NCBI GenBank assembly: GCA_028023455.1
Contig: JAQFVV010012513.1
Location: forward strand, 1,614,501 to 1,678,500
DNA from: Epiperipatus broadwayi
Taxonomy: Eukaryota > Onychophora > Udeonychophora > Euonychophora > Peripatidae
DNA length: 64,000 nt
Direction: 5' to 3'
Translations under genes and position numbers: made by a program
Part shown: piece after piece, positions 12,068-23,420 of the stretch
Numbering within the stretch: position 1 is the first letter of the stretch
Layout of the letters: the number at the start of each line of letters is the position of its first letter
Notes under the pieces: generated by a model
The model's database searches: none
Seen by the model: the letters and a program-made list of their open reading frames with translations, nothing else
Told to the model about the DNA's origin: nothing

Positions 12068-12547
12068 ATGCAATATAAATTAATTAAGAATATATTTAAA
12101 GAAAAATATAATATTTCATTTTGTGTTCCTCCAAATGTTAATAGATTTATTAATAATTCTAAGCGTATAATTCCTAAATTGCAAAGAAGTAATATAATTT
12201 ATCAAATTTCATGTGGGTGTCAAAAATTTTACATCGGTGAATCGAGATGTTCTGTGGAAAAAAGATTGAAGGAGCATCAATTATTATATAATCGAATTAA
12301 AAATAACATAAATAGTCAATTTAATACAGGTTCAGTATTCTTTGACCATGAAAAAACTTGTAATTATAAGTTTACATTTAATAGTAATGAAATAAAAATA
12401 TTAATGGAAGAAAGAAATCATAAAAAGAGGAAAATTAAAGAGGCAATATTAATTGATAAATATAAGAACGATGTTATTAATAGGCAAACTGCAAATATGG
12501 CATACACAGCTTATGGAAATATACGTAACATTAAGTTTAAAATTTGA
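12068..12547 (+). pseudogene. PLE GIY-YIG endonuclease domain (PLE1b)
   Basis: 159 open codons. Visible motifs: IIYQISCG at about residues 43-50 and KFYIGES at about 53-59 (the GIY-YIG pair), CSVEKRLKEHQ at about 61-71 with the conserved Arg and a following basic/His segment, and FFDHEKTCNYKF further on. The first Met is in frame after a stop, so this is the C-terminal domain of the PLE polyprotein detached by a stop codon (TAA at 12064-12066) rather than a separate gene. Domain order RT then GIY-YIG is the PLE signature. It is the best preserved PLE coding piece in the window. Confidence 0.85.
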
Positions 12548-12600
12548 AATTCAGTTAAAGCTGACGAGGATTACCACGTAATTGAAAGCGCTACAAAATA
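12545..12600 (+). ncRNA. Hammerhead-ribozyme-like motif at PLE1b 3' end
   Basis: CTGACGA at 12561-12567 fits the core CUGANGA. It is followed by a hairpin ATTAC-CAC-GTAAT (12570-12582) and GAAA at 12584-12587. The next bases, AGCGCT (12587-12592), are self-complementary and would give a minimal stem III, followed by A. Hammerhead motifs with very short stem III are described for PLEs. Stem I pairing directly beside the core is poor here, so activity is doubtful. Confidence 0.45.
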
Positions 12601-12660
12601 ATTTAGACTATAATATTATATTTACCGTTAATTTTTGTTTTTTTCTTATACATATATTTT

Positions 12661-13255
12661 ATAACGGGTACTGTATTATATATATGACATGCTGATCATG
12701 CTGATTATATAAATTTTAAGTTATGGTTTTTTATGTAAAACTTTAGTAACTTAGGTCATAGATTGTCACTAAAAAAAGTTTTTAACAATGTTCTGAGATA
12801 TTCTGAATATGATGAAATAAATGATGTCAATACAATGCATAAAAGAGAAATTTTATTAATATGTTTTTAGAAAAAAAAAAAGATAAACAAAAAATAAATA
12901 TAATGTGTGTATTAAAAGTAAGTATTATTATATGTTGATTAAATATTACTTTGTCCTGAACAGATACAGGTGTGTCAAATTCAGGAAAAGTTAATAAAGG
13001 ATTGGGGGCATAAAGAGGTGTATGTTGTGAATTATTGTATGTGCAACTGCCACATGAAAGTGAAACAATTCAATACATTTCTGTATTCTATCAATATTTC
13101 TTTTATTTTTTCCTCCTCACCAGCAGTTAACACAACTGGAGACATTTATATTAGCTGTAATTTATTAACACACTAATCAAAACAACATCAATAGAATGTA
13201 AATATTGTTATGTGGTGCTTATCTATAAGTCTATTTATATATATATATATATATA
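12661..13255. other. AT-rich sequence without recognisable feature
   Basis: Nothing recognised. The 68-codon frame at 12970-13176 has no family character. Ends in a short (TA)n tract at about 13238-13254. Confidence 0.5.
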
Positions 13256-13590
13256 AGGGACTTGAAATCAGACTTTCAAATTTCCCACAGCTATCAAATC
13301 CATCTTATACAAATGATACACATCACCTCATACATGTGAAAAAGATAAATGATCTCCAATGTATGTATTTTGTGTTGAACAATCACTCATCGGTTGGTCC
13401 AGATTACCATCTCCCACACATATATAAAATCACTGCTCAGTTTATATTAAGACAGCAAATCTTTAAACTTTAAAGGAAAAGGTTTACTCATCTCTACTCT
13501 CTAAGTCTTTAGCCATCAATGTCATTGAAAATCCGAGGATGAAATGATCAAGGCTCTTGATGTTGACAATATTATTGTCATACCCATGTT
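13256..13590 (-). repeat. SINE-like family C, copy 1
   Basis: Shares blocks with the palindrome at 25955-26575: GATAAATGATCTCCAAT, ACTCATCGGTTGGTCC, TTTATATTAAGACAG and a segment ending at AATATT. The edge near 13258 reads, on the minus strand, AAGTCCC after a TTGAAAGT-like stretch, matching the tRNA-B-box-like end of the family. An 87-codon frame across it is chance. Confidence 0.6.
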
Positions 13591-14349
13591 AAACTTAAGT
13601 CAATCTGACCCCTCACACATAAGACCTTAATATGTCCATTTAATTATACAGAAGAGGGAAGGGCAGAATGTTAAAATAATTATACACATTTGTTTGTTGG
13701 ACCTCTTTTTCAAGTAAAGTACAAAAGAATATCCAAATTTACAAGAACTGAAGAAACAAAAATGAGGAATTGAAAATTAAATTTATTGATGGCTATCAAC
13801 TTCTTTGGCTGTAAAAGAAGATACCTATACTTTATTCTGAATTATAGGCTATAACAAAAAAGTTGTAATTGTATTTCCTTCATTAAATTTATATAGAACA
13901 TGAATTCAATGTTAATGTAAGTTTATTAACTAAAAAGTATCTGCAACTAGCTAATTATGAAATTATGATGATATAAGAATGTTGCTGACAAAAAGGAGCT
14001 AAACATTGATAAATTGATCAAAGCATACCAAGCTAATCCTTCTTCATATAAATATTGTTAATCTTACTTATGATTTTTATTTTAATTTTATGTTAATAAC
14101 TTGAATATTGCTAGATTTTTCTCTTTTAGTAATAACAATAAAGATATAGATTACATGATAAGCAATATACCACAATGACATTAGAAAATGCACAATATAT
14201 TAACATAAGTAGTTTACAGAATACCAATTTCAATGATATTTTTCAAAAGCTTAGCAAAAATTGGTGCAACATGAAAATTACTGCTAAAAATATTTAGCAA
14301 ATGTGCTATAATTTTTAATAAATAGTTTATAGACTATAATTACAGACAG
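13591..14349. other. AT-rich sequence without recognisable feature
   Basis: Nothing recognised on either strand. Confidence 0.5.
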
Positions 14350-15160
14350 ATTAGTTATTTTTATTAATAAATCAATTTTTAACTTTATGATATCATGCAG
14401 TGCAAGATAATCTGTTAAGCTTTGGTTTAAATTAATCTCTTATAACTATCTTAAGTACTATTTTGCTAGTTTTATGGTCATTTGATAGTAAAAATTGGAA
14501 GTAAAGTAAATATTGATTTATTAGTTCATAAAAAGTCTGAAGATGTCAGTAGTCTGCAGAGCACAGCTGGAAAATGCCTAGAACAATGCTAATTATTAGG
14601 TTCTTTGATTTTGGGCATACAAACAAACATGTAAATTCCTTTTTGATTGATGTAAGCAATGAGCAAAAAAATTAAAATTTTTGCATAATTGACTTAAATG
14701 TTTTGATTATTCTGTATAATAATTATTAAAAAAGAAATAATGCAATATTTACACTTAGAATACAAGTTAAGTATTTCACAATAATGTTAAATTACAATTA
14801 TTATGTTCTATCAAACACTATAGTGTGACTTTTGTAATATTTTAATAATTATAAATACAACTTTAAGTTTTAGAACAAAATATGATACCTTTATAATGTC
14901 TTCAATATAATTTGCTCAAGTTTAAAAGAATGAAATTCAATCAACAAGGAGTTAGTTAACTTAATTTTTATTAGCTTTGCTGTAGCTTTTTAATAAAAAA
15001 AAGTCATACTGTTTTTATGATATATTTTGCTTTATTATTGTTTTTCTATATATGAAAACTTCAAATATGATGCTTTAGGATGTTTTTCATTTGTAAACTT
15101 ATATATCTAACAAATTAAGTACAATTTATTAATTCATACAATGGAATAAACATTTTAGTG
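14350..15160 (+). repeat. Unidentified old repeat R1, copy 2
   Basis: Direct-orientation partner of 5210-6080; the block AGTAAATATTGATTTATTAG is identical, while the rest is clearly diverged with many small gaps. No ORF is kept between the copies. Confidence 0.55.
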
Positions 15161-16347
15161 CTAAAAAAATAAATGATGGAAAAATGATGAAATGCATAAG
15201 GGTTAATACTCTGCTTAGTAAAATATTTATTCATTAATTAACTTTTATTTCTTTTCAATGTCATACTTTTGATTTTCTATAATATTCAAAATTTTAGACA
15301 GATTTGAAATCTATAACACCTTAAATTTTTTCTACTGGAATTATTATAACTAATTATTTTTTTTATAAATCAGTCCTGATTTATAAGTTGTTCTTTGATG
15401 CCAATTGTTCTTGATATTTGGGATAATTGTGTGTAGCATATAGATCTATGCATTTTAGCACTCTTGCAGAGAGATGGAGTGAAGAAGACTTTTCCTGGTT
15501 CATAGATCATCTTATCAAATTCATATGATCTCTGGTGATTGACAATTTGGTTACATATATGGTTATGTTATAATAATCAGGTAAAATGTTTTATTAAATT
15601 ATTTCTGAGTTATATCTAGTGAAATAAATAAATCACTGTTTTAAAAAGTTAAAGACAATTTATGTTTATATGTGATTCTATATTATAAAGATAAATGTAC
15701 GTAAATACATTCTATATCATATTTATGAATGAAATATGAAAACAAATACACACTTGCATATTTACACTATATTTACAATGGCCACTTGCTATCATTAGTG
15801 TGGTATAGCTCCTAGTTCTAGAATGAACTATGGAAGAAATTGTGTTTGTTCTTATAGGTTTTCCATCACTTCCAGCTGTATTCTGACAGTCTGATTTATG
15901 AGTAGATCTAGTGACATTTCTGACTGTACTTTACAGCTTGCCTTGTGTTGGCATTTGGTTTAGGAGCTTCCAGTCATAAAGGTGGACTTTTCTGGCTGCA
16001 TTAGCTATTTAGTTTAACAGCTATTGTTTTGAAACATAGATTCTGACTTTCAGCTCTGTAACAGTAGTTTTAGCAGAATGTGTACAGAGAAAATGGATTC
16101 CACCTTTCAACTTTGCGACAGTAGCTCTCTGATTCAAAACATTTAACTATTTTTTGTCAGATCTCAATCATTAATGGAAGCATTCAGATTCAGGCAGAAG
16201 CATTTCATATTGGCCTGTTCTTACCATTGGCTATGTGTTTTCTATTTATGCATATAAGTTTTTGATGAAATGCTCAATCTGATCTAGGTAAGATGAGATA
16301 TGACATAATTAAAATGATTACCTACAGAATTTTAAATAAGGTTAGCT
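15161..16347. other. Unassigned sequence
   Basis: 15400-16330 is less AT-rich than its surroundings but contains no ORF, RNA gene or repeat I could identify. Confidence 0.4.
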
Positions 16348-16805
16348 CATCATCATCATCATCAACCATTATCAATACACTACAGGATGAAGATCTCTCC
16401 ACATTTCAATCTATCTTATCTGATCTTTAGCCTCTCTTCTCCACATCATCCCTGCACACTTTCTTATTTCATCCATCATCTCCCATGTGGTCTCTTTCTG
16501 GGTCTTTTACAATCTCTTTGAATCCACTTTAAGATTTCAATTGTCCATCTATTATCATCTCTTCTAGAAATATGTCCAGCTTAACTCCACTTCAGTCTTT
16601 TATTTTTTTCAATGAGGTCAGTAACACTTATTTGTTCTCCTATCCATATATTGCATCTTTGATCTCTTCTTGTTACTTCCAGCATGCATCTCTCCATACT
16701 CTTTTGAATAGTCTGAAGTCTCTGTATTGCTTTTTTATTAAATGTCCAAACAGATCCATAAGTAAGAACTGGTAAAATACATTTATTAAAAACCTTCCTT
16801 TTCTA
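16348..16805 (-). mobile_element. RTE LINE 3' fragment
   Basis: Begins (plus strand) with (CAT)n, the complement of the (TGA)n tail, then aligns in reverse complement with the last part of the intact element at 38902-42199: complements of the DDEIRKCAG, KRPRKRPHVRW and SWAGHIARR coding blocks are readable. It ends near the GSETWTLNRRAIQRL block. Severe 5' truncation, no intact frame on the minus strand. An apparent ORF at 16572-16775 is only the antisense shadow. Confidence 0.9.
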
Positions 16806-18540
16806 ACACATAGTTACCAAATAGTAAATACACCATTTAAAAACCTAAAGGTCCATGTTACCTATATCACTATAGCAAATTGCCAATATGCTTCTGGAAA
16901 AAAAAAAACATTCACTTTTCTGACATTATTTTAATAGATTATAATTATCCTTATACTGTACTTGTTTGATTAAAAGTAAAATGTAATACAAGATCTAAAT
17001 TACCTTCAGTAAAATATAAAAAAAAAAAAACAAATAACTCTTTATAATATAATATATTTTAAACATAATTTTAAAAGTTTCAACAATTTAAAATTAAATT
17101 CAGTCGGAGACGTTTGACGTAAACATAAAATTTATAAAAATAAAAACGAACACATAAGATATATCGTTATATTTTAAACATTTTAATGTCTGAATATCAT
17201 TTCTTTGGATGTCTCACGGAATAAAAATAAATATTTTTTTTCTTTTTGCGGCCACAGCATTTATTACCGATTCAGGTATTCAAAAAATAGCTTTAGATTT
17301 AAAGATTTAAATCTGCTTTTGATATAATGTTATATAGTTATAATGTTAAATGTGTAAAATAATCATATCCTATGTATTTAACAAAAAAAACAAAACAAAT
17401 ATATTTATAAAAAGTTTCCGGTTGAATTTAATCTTGAAATGTTGAAACTTTTAAAATTACATTAAAAATATTAATAAAAAGTATAATATATCTAAAAATC
17501 TATTTTATTAAAAGAAATGTTTGTTTTTATGTTTTATTTTAAAATTTCAGGAAATAAAATTACATTAATGTAAATTTAAGTAATTTTGTTTTTAATGTTT
17601 AATTTACCTTACAATTTGATTTATATTTTAAAACTATTTTTCTTTTAAATTTTACTTAAACAATAACTTTGATATTATTGTGTATATATATATTAATAGT
17701 GGTCTATCCAAAAAGAAAATTGAATGTTTTAATCCACAGTTTGACGTTCTATACCAAAAACGAATTCAAATAATTGAGTGAATAAAGAATATGCGCTCCA
17801 CCGTTTGAATTATTTAACGTGTTAATGTTATAAGCTAAATGGTATAATTTTGTGTTTTAGGAAAATTTTATAAATTGATGTTTTTCCCATTACCCTTCTG
17901 ATAATATTTCATACAAAATCATAAACATTAATACATATTATTTATTGTAGTTCTTTTTTTCTAACTAGCTAATTTCAGGCAGAATTATATGTTTTATCAT
18001 CACAGTTCTTAAGCTTGAACAAATCAGTAAAATATGTGCAATCTGTTGTTAAGGCAATATTACAATTAGATAGTAAATGGAATGCCACTCCCTTATATAT
18101 AAATGGAAGACTTTTGGTATAAAGTTAATCTAATTGCTTGCTTGCCTTTAACTTATGTTCAAGTTCTGACTAAATAAAACATGAAAATGTTTTCAAGATT
18201 GAATCAGGTATAGAACGTTTTTAGGTAACCAATCTATAGCTAACACAGATAGCCATATATTATTGGTAAGCAAATAGAAATCTATATAATCACAATTAAA
18301 TAGTAAAAGTAATGTAAAATCATTCGTATACAAAATGCCTGGCAATCAGCAGTTTTATGAATAGTAATTTGAACTTTGTTATTCCTCTATGGAGGACATG
18401 TTGGAAAAACACTTTCCTGAAGTAGCATAATTTTGATATATATAATAAATCAAAGACTTTTATGGACTACAAATATAAATAAAATATTATCTGGGTACAT
18501 CTGTGTATAATTTATTTAATATATATATATATATATATAT
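16806..18540. other. AT-rich sequence without recognisable feature
   Basis: Nothing recognised. Ends in a (TA)n tract at about 18520-18540 that abuts the PLE2 pair. Confidence 0.5.
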
Positions 18541-18955
18541 GTAAATTTATAAATAAATATTAGAAAATACAGTACTTAAACGTTTATAAAAATATATATC
18601 TATAAACGTCACTTAGGAGCACTCTCAACTATCCTTGTAGTTTTTGTCAACTAATACTTTGAAAGGTCAACCTTCCCATAATTCCATAATGTCAACTTTT
18701 TCATAATTCCGTGATCTTAACATTTGCTGCCTGCCTGTTGATTAAATCTTGCTTCTATTTATATATTAACATAGCTTCCTTAATTTTTCTTTTATTATTA
18801 TTTCTTTCAGTTTCCAATACTTTTATGTTACTATAATTAAAACCAAAACCATATATACATGATTTATTATGGTCATAAAGAACGGAAGCTGATAAATTAT
18901 CATTATTTTTATAATTTTTATTATTTTTATAATTTTGGAAAAACAAAACAAAAGA
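18541..18955 (-). mobile_element. Penelope-like element copy PLE2a, 3' end only
   Basis: Minus-strand 3' end of a PLE of a second subfamily. The frame 18755-18946 reads LSASVLYDHNKSCIYGF then VLETERNNNKRKIKEAMLI, the tail of the GIY-YIG region. Downstream are the 3' untranslated blocks TTAGTTGACAAA and CTCCTAAGTGACG seen in the other copies. Left arm of a head-to-head pair with 18960-19320. Confidence 0.8.
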
Positions 18956-18959
18956 GCGC

Positions 18960-19320
18960 TTGTTATTATTAAAAAGGGTTCAAAATACAAAACAAAATTG
19001 TAAAAATAATTATAATTTATCAGCTTTTGTTTTTTATGATCATAATAAATCATGTACATATGGTTTTGATTTTAATTATAGTAATGTAAAAATATTGGAA
19101 ACTGAAAGAAATAATAACAAAAGAAAAATTAAGGAAGCTATGTTAATATATTAATACAAGCAAGATTTAATCAATAGGCAGGCAGCAAATGTTAACTACA
19201 AGGATAGTTGAAAGTGCTCCTAAGTGATGTTTATAGATATATTTTTAATAAACTTTTAAGTATTGTATTTTCTAATATTTATTTATAAATTTATGTAAAT
19301 TATTTTGAAGAAATACAGAC
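18960..19320 (+). mobile_element. Penelope-like element copy PLE2b, 3' end only
   Basis: Plus-strand partner of PLE2a. The frame 18960-19154 reads LSAFVFYDHNKSCTYGF and ILETERNNNKRKIKEAMLI, ending in a stop within the expected LIYK region. A deletion removes the block between TTAACTACAAGG (about 19190) and the AAATGTTAA block that PLE2a still has. Ends beyond GAAATACAGACATC near 19320. Only the last part of the protein survives in either arm. Confidence 0.8.
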
Positions 19321-19371
19321 ATCAATTTGTAATATATATATATAGCAAATAAATGAAGTCAAATGTCACAT

Positions 19372-19530
19372 GACCTAATTTAACAAGCTTGTATTACAAA
19401 TGTTATATATAGAGCTCACAAATGAGCTCTTAACAAGCACCTCAGTGAGGAAGCCAGTAGCAGAAACTGTGTCTGGGGTTGGGGATATTCTGCAAAGCAT
19501 GTTAACAGCTTATTTGAAAGCTCAATATAT
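19372..19530 (+). repeat. Family B/E-related repeat fragment
   Basis: The head TTTAACAAGCTTGTATTACA matches the family B head at 2418-2450, and the following CTCAGTGAGGAAGCC ... AGCAGAAACTGTGTCTGGGG (about 19442-19480) is another form of the hairpin-GAAAC motif found in A and B. A 69-codon frame at 19400-19609 crosses it but has no other support. Confidence 0.5.
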
Positions 19531-20186
19531 AACATTTATATATATGAACCACCAATGTTTTGACCAGGTTATTGCGCTCATCAACTGGATAATAAATATT
19601 ATAAAATAATTGTAGATATCTTGTAAACACTGATGCATAACAATAATGAACATTAATAGAAAATAGAAATAATAATTATGAGAAATTATTTAGAATAATA
19701 ACGTTTTGTAAAAAAAAATCTAAATAGAAGGGAATTTGCATGTTTGTTGATACATTCTAATCATTTAAACATCTCAATAGCTTCTCTGATCTGACATTGT
19801 TGGAGAATATAGCACTCTTGAATTAGGAAAATCAATATTATTGCCTGTATCTAGAGCAAGAAAAGATAGTCCTGCTGATGACTATTTTTTAACTGCTCTA
19901 ATATGTTAATCTCTTCTAGCATTGAAGCCTATATAGAAAGCTTTATGAAATGTTACATTGGATTTCATAAACTCCATGTGCTTCAAGAGCGATTGAGTCT
20001 TTAGGCTTGGTTATAATGCTATTAATTTTATGATGGGTGGTATATGTTGTCTCTATTTACAATATCTTAGAATATGTCCAATATTGTCTGTAGTTCCTTT
20101 TATATAAGGAATACTAAACTCAGTTGTTTCTTTTTGTCTTTTGATTTTTTTAGGGTTTGAATTAAGGTTCAGTATATTGTTTTATT
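19531..20186. other. Unassigned sequence
   Basis: No gene or repeat recognised. A stretch resembling 21390-21440 (AATATT...TCATCAACTGG) may be a further short repeat. Confidence 0.4.
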
Positions 20187-20200
20187 ATTATAGCCATTAG
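20187..20200. repeat. Left 14-bp target-site duplication of family A element
   Basis: ATTATAGCCATTAG occurs exactly at 20187-20200 and 20995-21008. Confidence 0.8.
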
Positions 20201-20994
20201 AACAGGCAAAACTCTCCATACAGTAGTGCCATTCAGTGCAAGCCAGAGTAATCAATGGATGCCAGAAGGCTTGTGCATAAAATCTCTATGTAGTGCTTAC
20301 TCATCCAATATCTCCAAACTAGTTTCTAGCTTGTGTCTTTTGTCAATGAGGAGCCATGGATCAGAGAGCACTGCACCTAGATCTTAGGATCTAATGCAAC
20401 CCTCCAACAACCACCTTTTTATTTCTGCTTAACTACAAAACTATGAGAAAAAAAAATGAAAACACAATAATATTTTCAATTCAAGCTCATTAACTTATAT
20501 AGTTATACAGGTCTGAGATCAGTTCAGTATCCATACATTTCTGTCATCTTTGGTTCTTTAAATAACCATAGCCATCACTATCCTATTAGCAGGATTGGTA
20601 TTAAAGCATTAAACATTATATGATCACCATTTCTTATGCTTACTCATAACTGTTATTAAAACAAGAAAAACTCTTTATACAGTAATGTCACTGAGTGCAA
20701 GACAGAGTAATCAATGGATTCCAGAAGGCTTGTGCATAAAATCCCTATCTGGTGTCTACTCATCCACTATCTCCAGACTAGTTTCTGGTTTGTGGCTTCT
20801 CACTGATGAAAGTCACAAGCTAGAAACTAGTCTGAAGATATTGGATGAGTAGGTACCAGATAAGTATTTTATGCACAAGTCTTCTGGCATCCATTGATCA
20901 CTCTGGCTTGCACTGAGTGGCACTACTATATGGAGAGTTTTTCCTGTTTTAGTAAGAGTTATGAGCAAACATAAAAAATGGTGATTATGCAATG
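20201..20994. mobile_element. Family A palindromic repeat, 794-bp copy with perfect TSD
   Basis: Begins AACAGGCAAAACTCTCC and ends, in reverse orientation, with the TATGGAGAG terminus followed by the roughly 55-bp head (GGTGATTATGCAATG). It contains two direct units (20201 and about 20655) plus an inverted unit from about 20795. The inverted unit has CTGATGA at 20803-20809 followed by a short hairpin and GAAAC. The head is present on one side only, giving the element polarity despite the inverted arms. Non-coding. Confidence 0.75.
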
Positions 20995-21008
20995 ATTATA
21001 GCCATTAG
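20995..21008. repeat. Right 14-bp target-site duplication of family A element
   Basis: Second exact copy of ATTATAGCCATTAG. Confidence 0.8.
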
Positions 21009-21460
21009 TTGATAAAACATTACTTATATGATTTATTTCATCTTTGAGATTTGATTTATCTAAAGGTTAATAGCTGTAGTGAAAACTTTTTGCAACAGAA
21101 AAGATCCGAGATGGATGATAATTTTAAATATCTGTCAAAGTGTGTAGATTTTCTGAAAATTGAAAAAGATAAAATTAGTCTCTTTCTTAGTGAGAAATAT
21201 ATCAAGAAATAGAACTTTTCCACCAGATTTTGCTTCCATTGTGAATTAAATGTTAGGATGTTTATTGTTTAGAATTTTTTTTTAAAAAGTAATTAATCTA
21301 AATAATTTCTCATAATTATTATTTCTATTTTCCATTACTAGAACATTCATTATTGTTATACATTAGTGTTTATGGTGCATCTATGGTTATCTTATAATAT
21401 TTGTTACCCAGTTGATGACCAGTGAGACCTGGTCAAAACATCGGTTTATATATATATAAA
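21009..21460. other. Unassigned sequence
   Basis: Nothing recognised apart from partial similarity of about 21290-21440 to 19550-19720, in reverse complement (ATAATTATTATTTCTATTTTC). Confidence 0.35.
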
Positions 21461-21606
21461 ATACATATTTTGTGGGTTCATCCATGTTAAAAACTTTTAA
21501 TATTAATATACTGACGTTTCGACTTGGTCACACAAGCCATCTGTCAGTATATTAATATTAAAAGTTTTTAACACGGATGAACCCACAAAATATGTATTTT
21601 ATATAT
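21461..21606. repeat. Long near-perfect hairpin with GAAAC-GTC motif
   Basis: Arms of about 57 bp (AAAATACATATTTTGTGGG ... AATATACTGA and its complement) surround a loop region 21511-21548. On the minus strand the middle reads CTGACAGAT, a stem GGCTTG-TGTGAC-CAAGTC, then GAAACGTC. The order CTGA..GA, hairpin, GAAA, C-GTC is that of a hammerhead core with a minimal stem III and a GUC cleavage triplet, but one extra base lies in the CUGANGA part. Either a foldback element or a ribozyme-bearing SINE palindrome. Confidence 0.7.
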
Positions 21607-21924
21607 TTAACCTGTGCAAATCTTCATTTTAACATATATATATATATATAAATATATATATATATGTTTTAAATAAATTATACACGGATATAACCAGATA
21701 TTTCATTTATATATATATTAAATTAATGACAAATGAATGACAGAAAGTTTCAACAGTGCTATCTGTATTTATGGAAAGTTAATTGTTTTATACCTTTTAA
21801 GATCTAATAATATTTCAATTAGCAATTGTGTTTAGATTAGTCATGGAATAAGTATACTTAAGGTTTTTCAACCTATTCCTTTTACTTACATTATATAATT
21901 CAGACTTTGAGGTGATATGATGTA
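21607..21924. other. AT-rich sequence with (TA)n tracts
   Basis: Simple (TA)n around 21634-21666 and 21708-21720; nothing else recognised. Confidence 0.5.
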
Positions 21925-22560
21925 TTGTGGCTTCTCCTTAAACGAAGTCAAGAATATCTCAGCAATTATGCCCAGATAAACCTGTTAGCCACTTTATTTT
22001 CTATTCACCACTCTAAATTTTCCCATATTCTACTCCATCCCATTTCCACAACATAATTTTTTTCAACTCTATAACCTGTATATCTAAATCCCTTTTAAAT
22101 CCCCTTTATCTTTTCCCAAATCCAGCATAAAAACCAACACTTTCTGTATAATCACTTTTTTCATATTTATTCTTCCATAACTTCATTATATGTACCCTTT
22201 CTGTTTTCAACCATTTACATTCAATTAACAAATGCCTAATATTTTTTATTCCTTCCTTACATAATTTACAAAATAAATCACTCATTTTTTTCCATTTACA
22301 TGTATATTCTCTTGTAGCTAAAGATCTTGTTGGAGCCTTAAATAATAAACTATTTTCCTTACTATTATCATTTATTAACTCACACCTAATATTCTGTTTA
22401 TTTCTATATATATTTAAACTCTTTTTACTCTCCATACTATTTCTCCATCTCTCTAACTCCCTATTCTTTATTAATAAATCTATTCTTTTATCCCATTCCT
22501 TACTACTTTAACACTCAACAATCCTCTTAACACAATCATCCCATCTTATGTACAAATATA
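21925..22560 (-). mobile_element. LINE-B 3' fragment, copy 1
   Basis: Minus-strand 3' end of a non-LTR retrotransposon distinct from the RTE family. It aligns with 24605-25430, 35165-36475 and 63655-63985. The 3' untranslated part (21925-22105) has the TTCTCCTTAAACGAAGTC block shared with 24630. Confidence 0.8.
22106..22435 (-). pseudogene. LINE-B polyprotein C-terminal fragment
   Basis: 109 open codons. Readable blocks: MESKKSLNIYRNKQNIR, SLATREYTCKWKKMSDLFCK and then CKLCKEGIKNIRHLLIEC, a CX2CX8HX4C zinc-knuckle-like motif at about residues 75-92. Such C-terminal CCHC motifs follow the RT domain in Jockey, CR1 and L2-type LINEs, so I infer that superfamily without choosing a clade. The frame continues upstream past a stop-free edge with RWRN-type residues, but a frameshift separates it from the RT region. 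Confidence 0.75.
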
Positions 22561-23099
22561 CTGATATAAATTCTTTATGTTTCTAAATGCAGATGGCGCT
22601 GTTAAAATTTTCTAGCATTAGTTTGCTTTCATATACTATATTTGAGTTTCTTTTATTGTTATGCATTCTTGAATTTATATATACTGTAATAAAAATAGTA
22701 TAAGGTTGATAATATATTTTGTCAATAACTATAGTAAACCACAGAAGTATTTATAGTTGTTTTGTAAGCTTTTTCATTTGAAAACCATTTTCAGCAAAAA
22801 TAAACATTATCGCTATCTTCTAAGAACGTACAATTGCGATAAGGATATAGTGATAAAACTTGAAAAACTTGGTATTGATTTTTACTATGCAACCATTTTG
22901 CCCTCTTCCACAAAATATGAAATGTGGATGAAAATAATTCCTATTTTGCATTAGTGTATTACTGGAACAATCTTGACATGTCAGTGCTTTGAGATTCACG
23001 TTTAGGTCACCTGACAAGTGAAAATGATTGATTATTCATGAAATGCATGTATCATGAGGGAAGATGATATGAGTTTCTGTTCTCGTGAAGGGTTATTAT
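22561..23099. other. Unassigned sequence
   Basis: No gene recognised; two overlapping 65-codon frames on opposite strands (22757-22954 and 22820-23017) look like chance. Confidence 0.4.
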
Positions 23100-23420
23100 A
23101 TGGTGCTGATGAAAGATGAGAGGATAGTCTGGTTTATGTGCTGGTGGATGGGTGTGAGGGTAGTGGAATTGATGATGAAAGGGTGGTTTGGTTTTCTGCG
23201 CTGGTGTGTTGTTGTGATATAATGATGTTGATGAGGAATTAGAGTATTCTGTGCTGGTGTGTATTTGTAATATGGTAGTGTTTTTGAGAGTGTGGTCAGG
23301 TTAATGCGTTGGTAGATTGTTTTGATATGGTAGTTTTGATTAGGAATGAGAGGGTAGTCTGATTTTAGGTGTTGGTGGATGGGTGTGATGATCAAGGATG
23401 AGAGGGTGATCTGTTTTTTT
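23100..23420 (+). repeat. Degenerate G/T-rich minisatellite, unit about 55-62 bp
   Basis: About five and a half diverged units, each with GATGA..GAG, a GTAGTCTGGTTT-like block, then GCTGGTGGATGGGTGTGAT. Starts of units lie near 23101, 23162, 23221, 23274, 23329 and 23392. The plus strand is rich in G and T and very poor in C. A 99-codon minus-strand frame across it is a by-product of the repeat. Confidence 0.75.

Larger units (their letters stand above)
11490..12660 (+). mobile_element. Penelope-like element copy PLE1b (5'-truncated)
   Basis: Plus-strand partner of PLE1a, starting inside the RT (about 11513) and running to the 3' end near 12660. The two copies diverge from a junction at about 11480-11513, so their truncated 5' ends abut and the 3' ends point outwards. 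PLE1a keeps roughly 370 bp more 5' sequence than PLE1b. Such head-to-head truncated pairs are described for PLE insertions. Confidence 0.85.

Noticed and set aside
23100-23420. CRISPR-like array
   Set aside because: Units are contiguous and diverged with no spacer-repeat alternation, and the sequence is eukaryotic.
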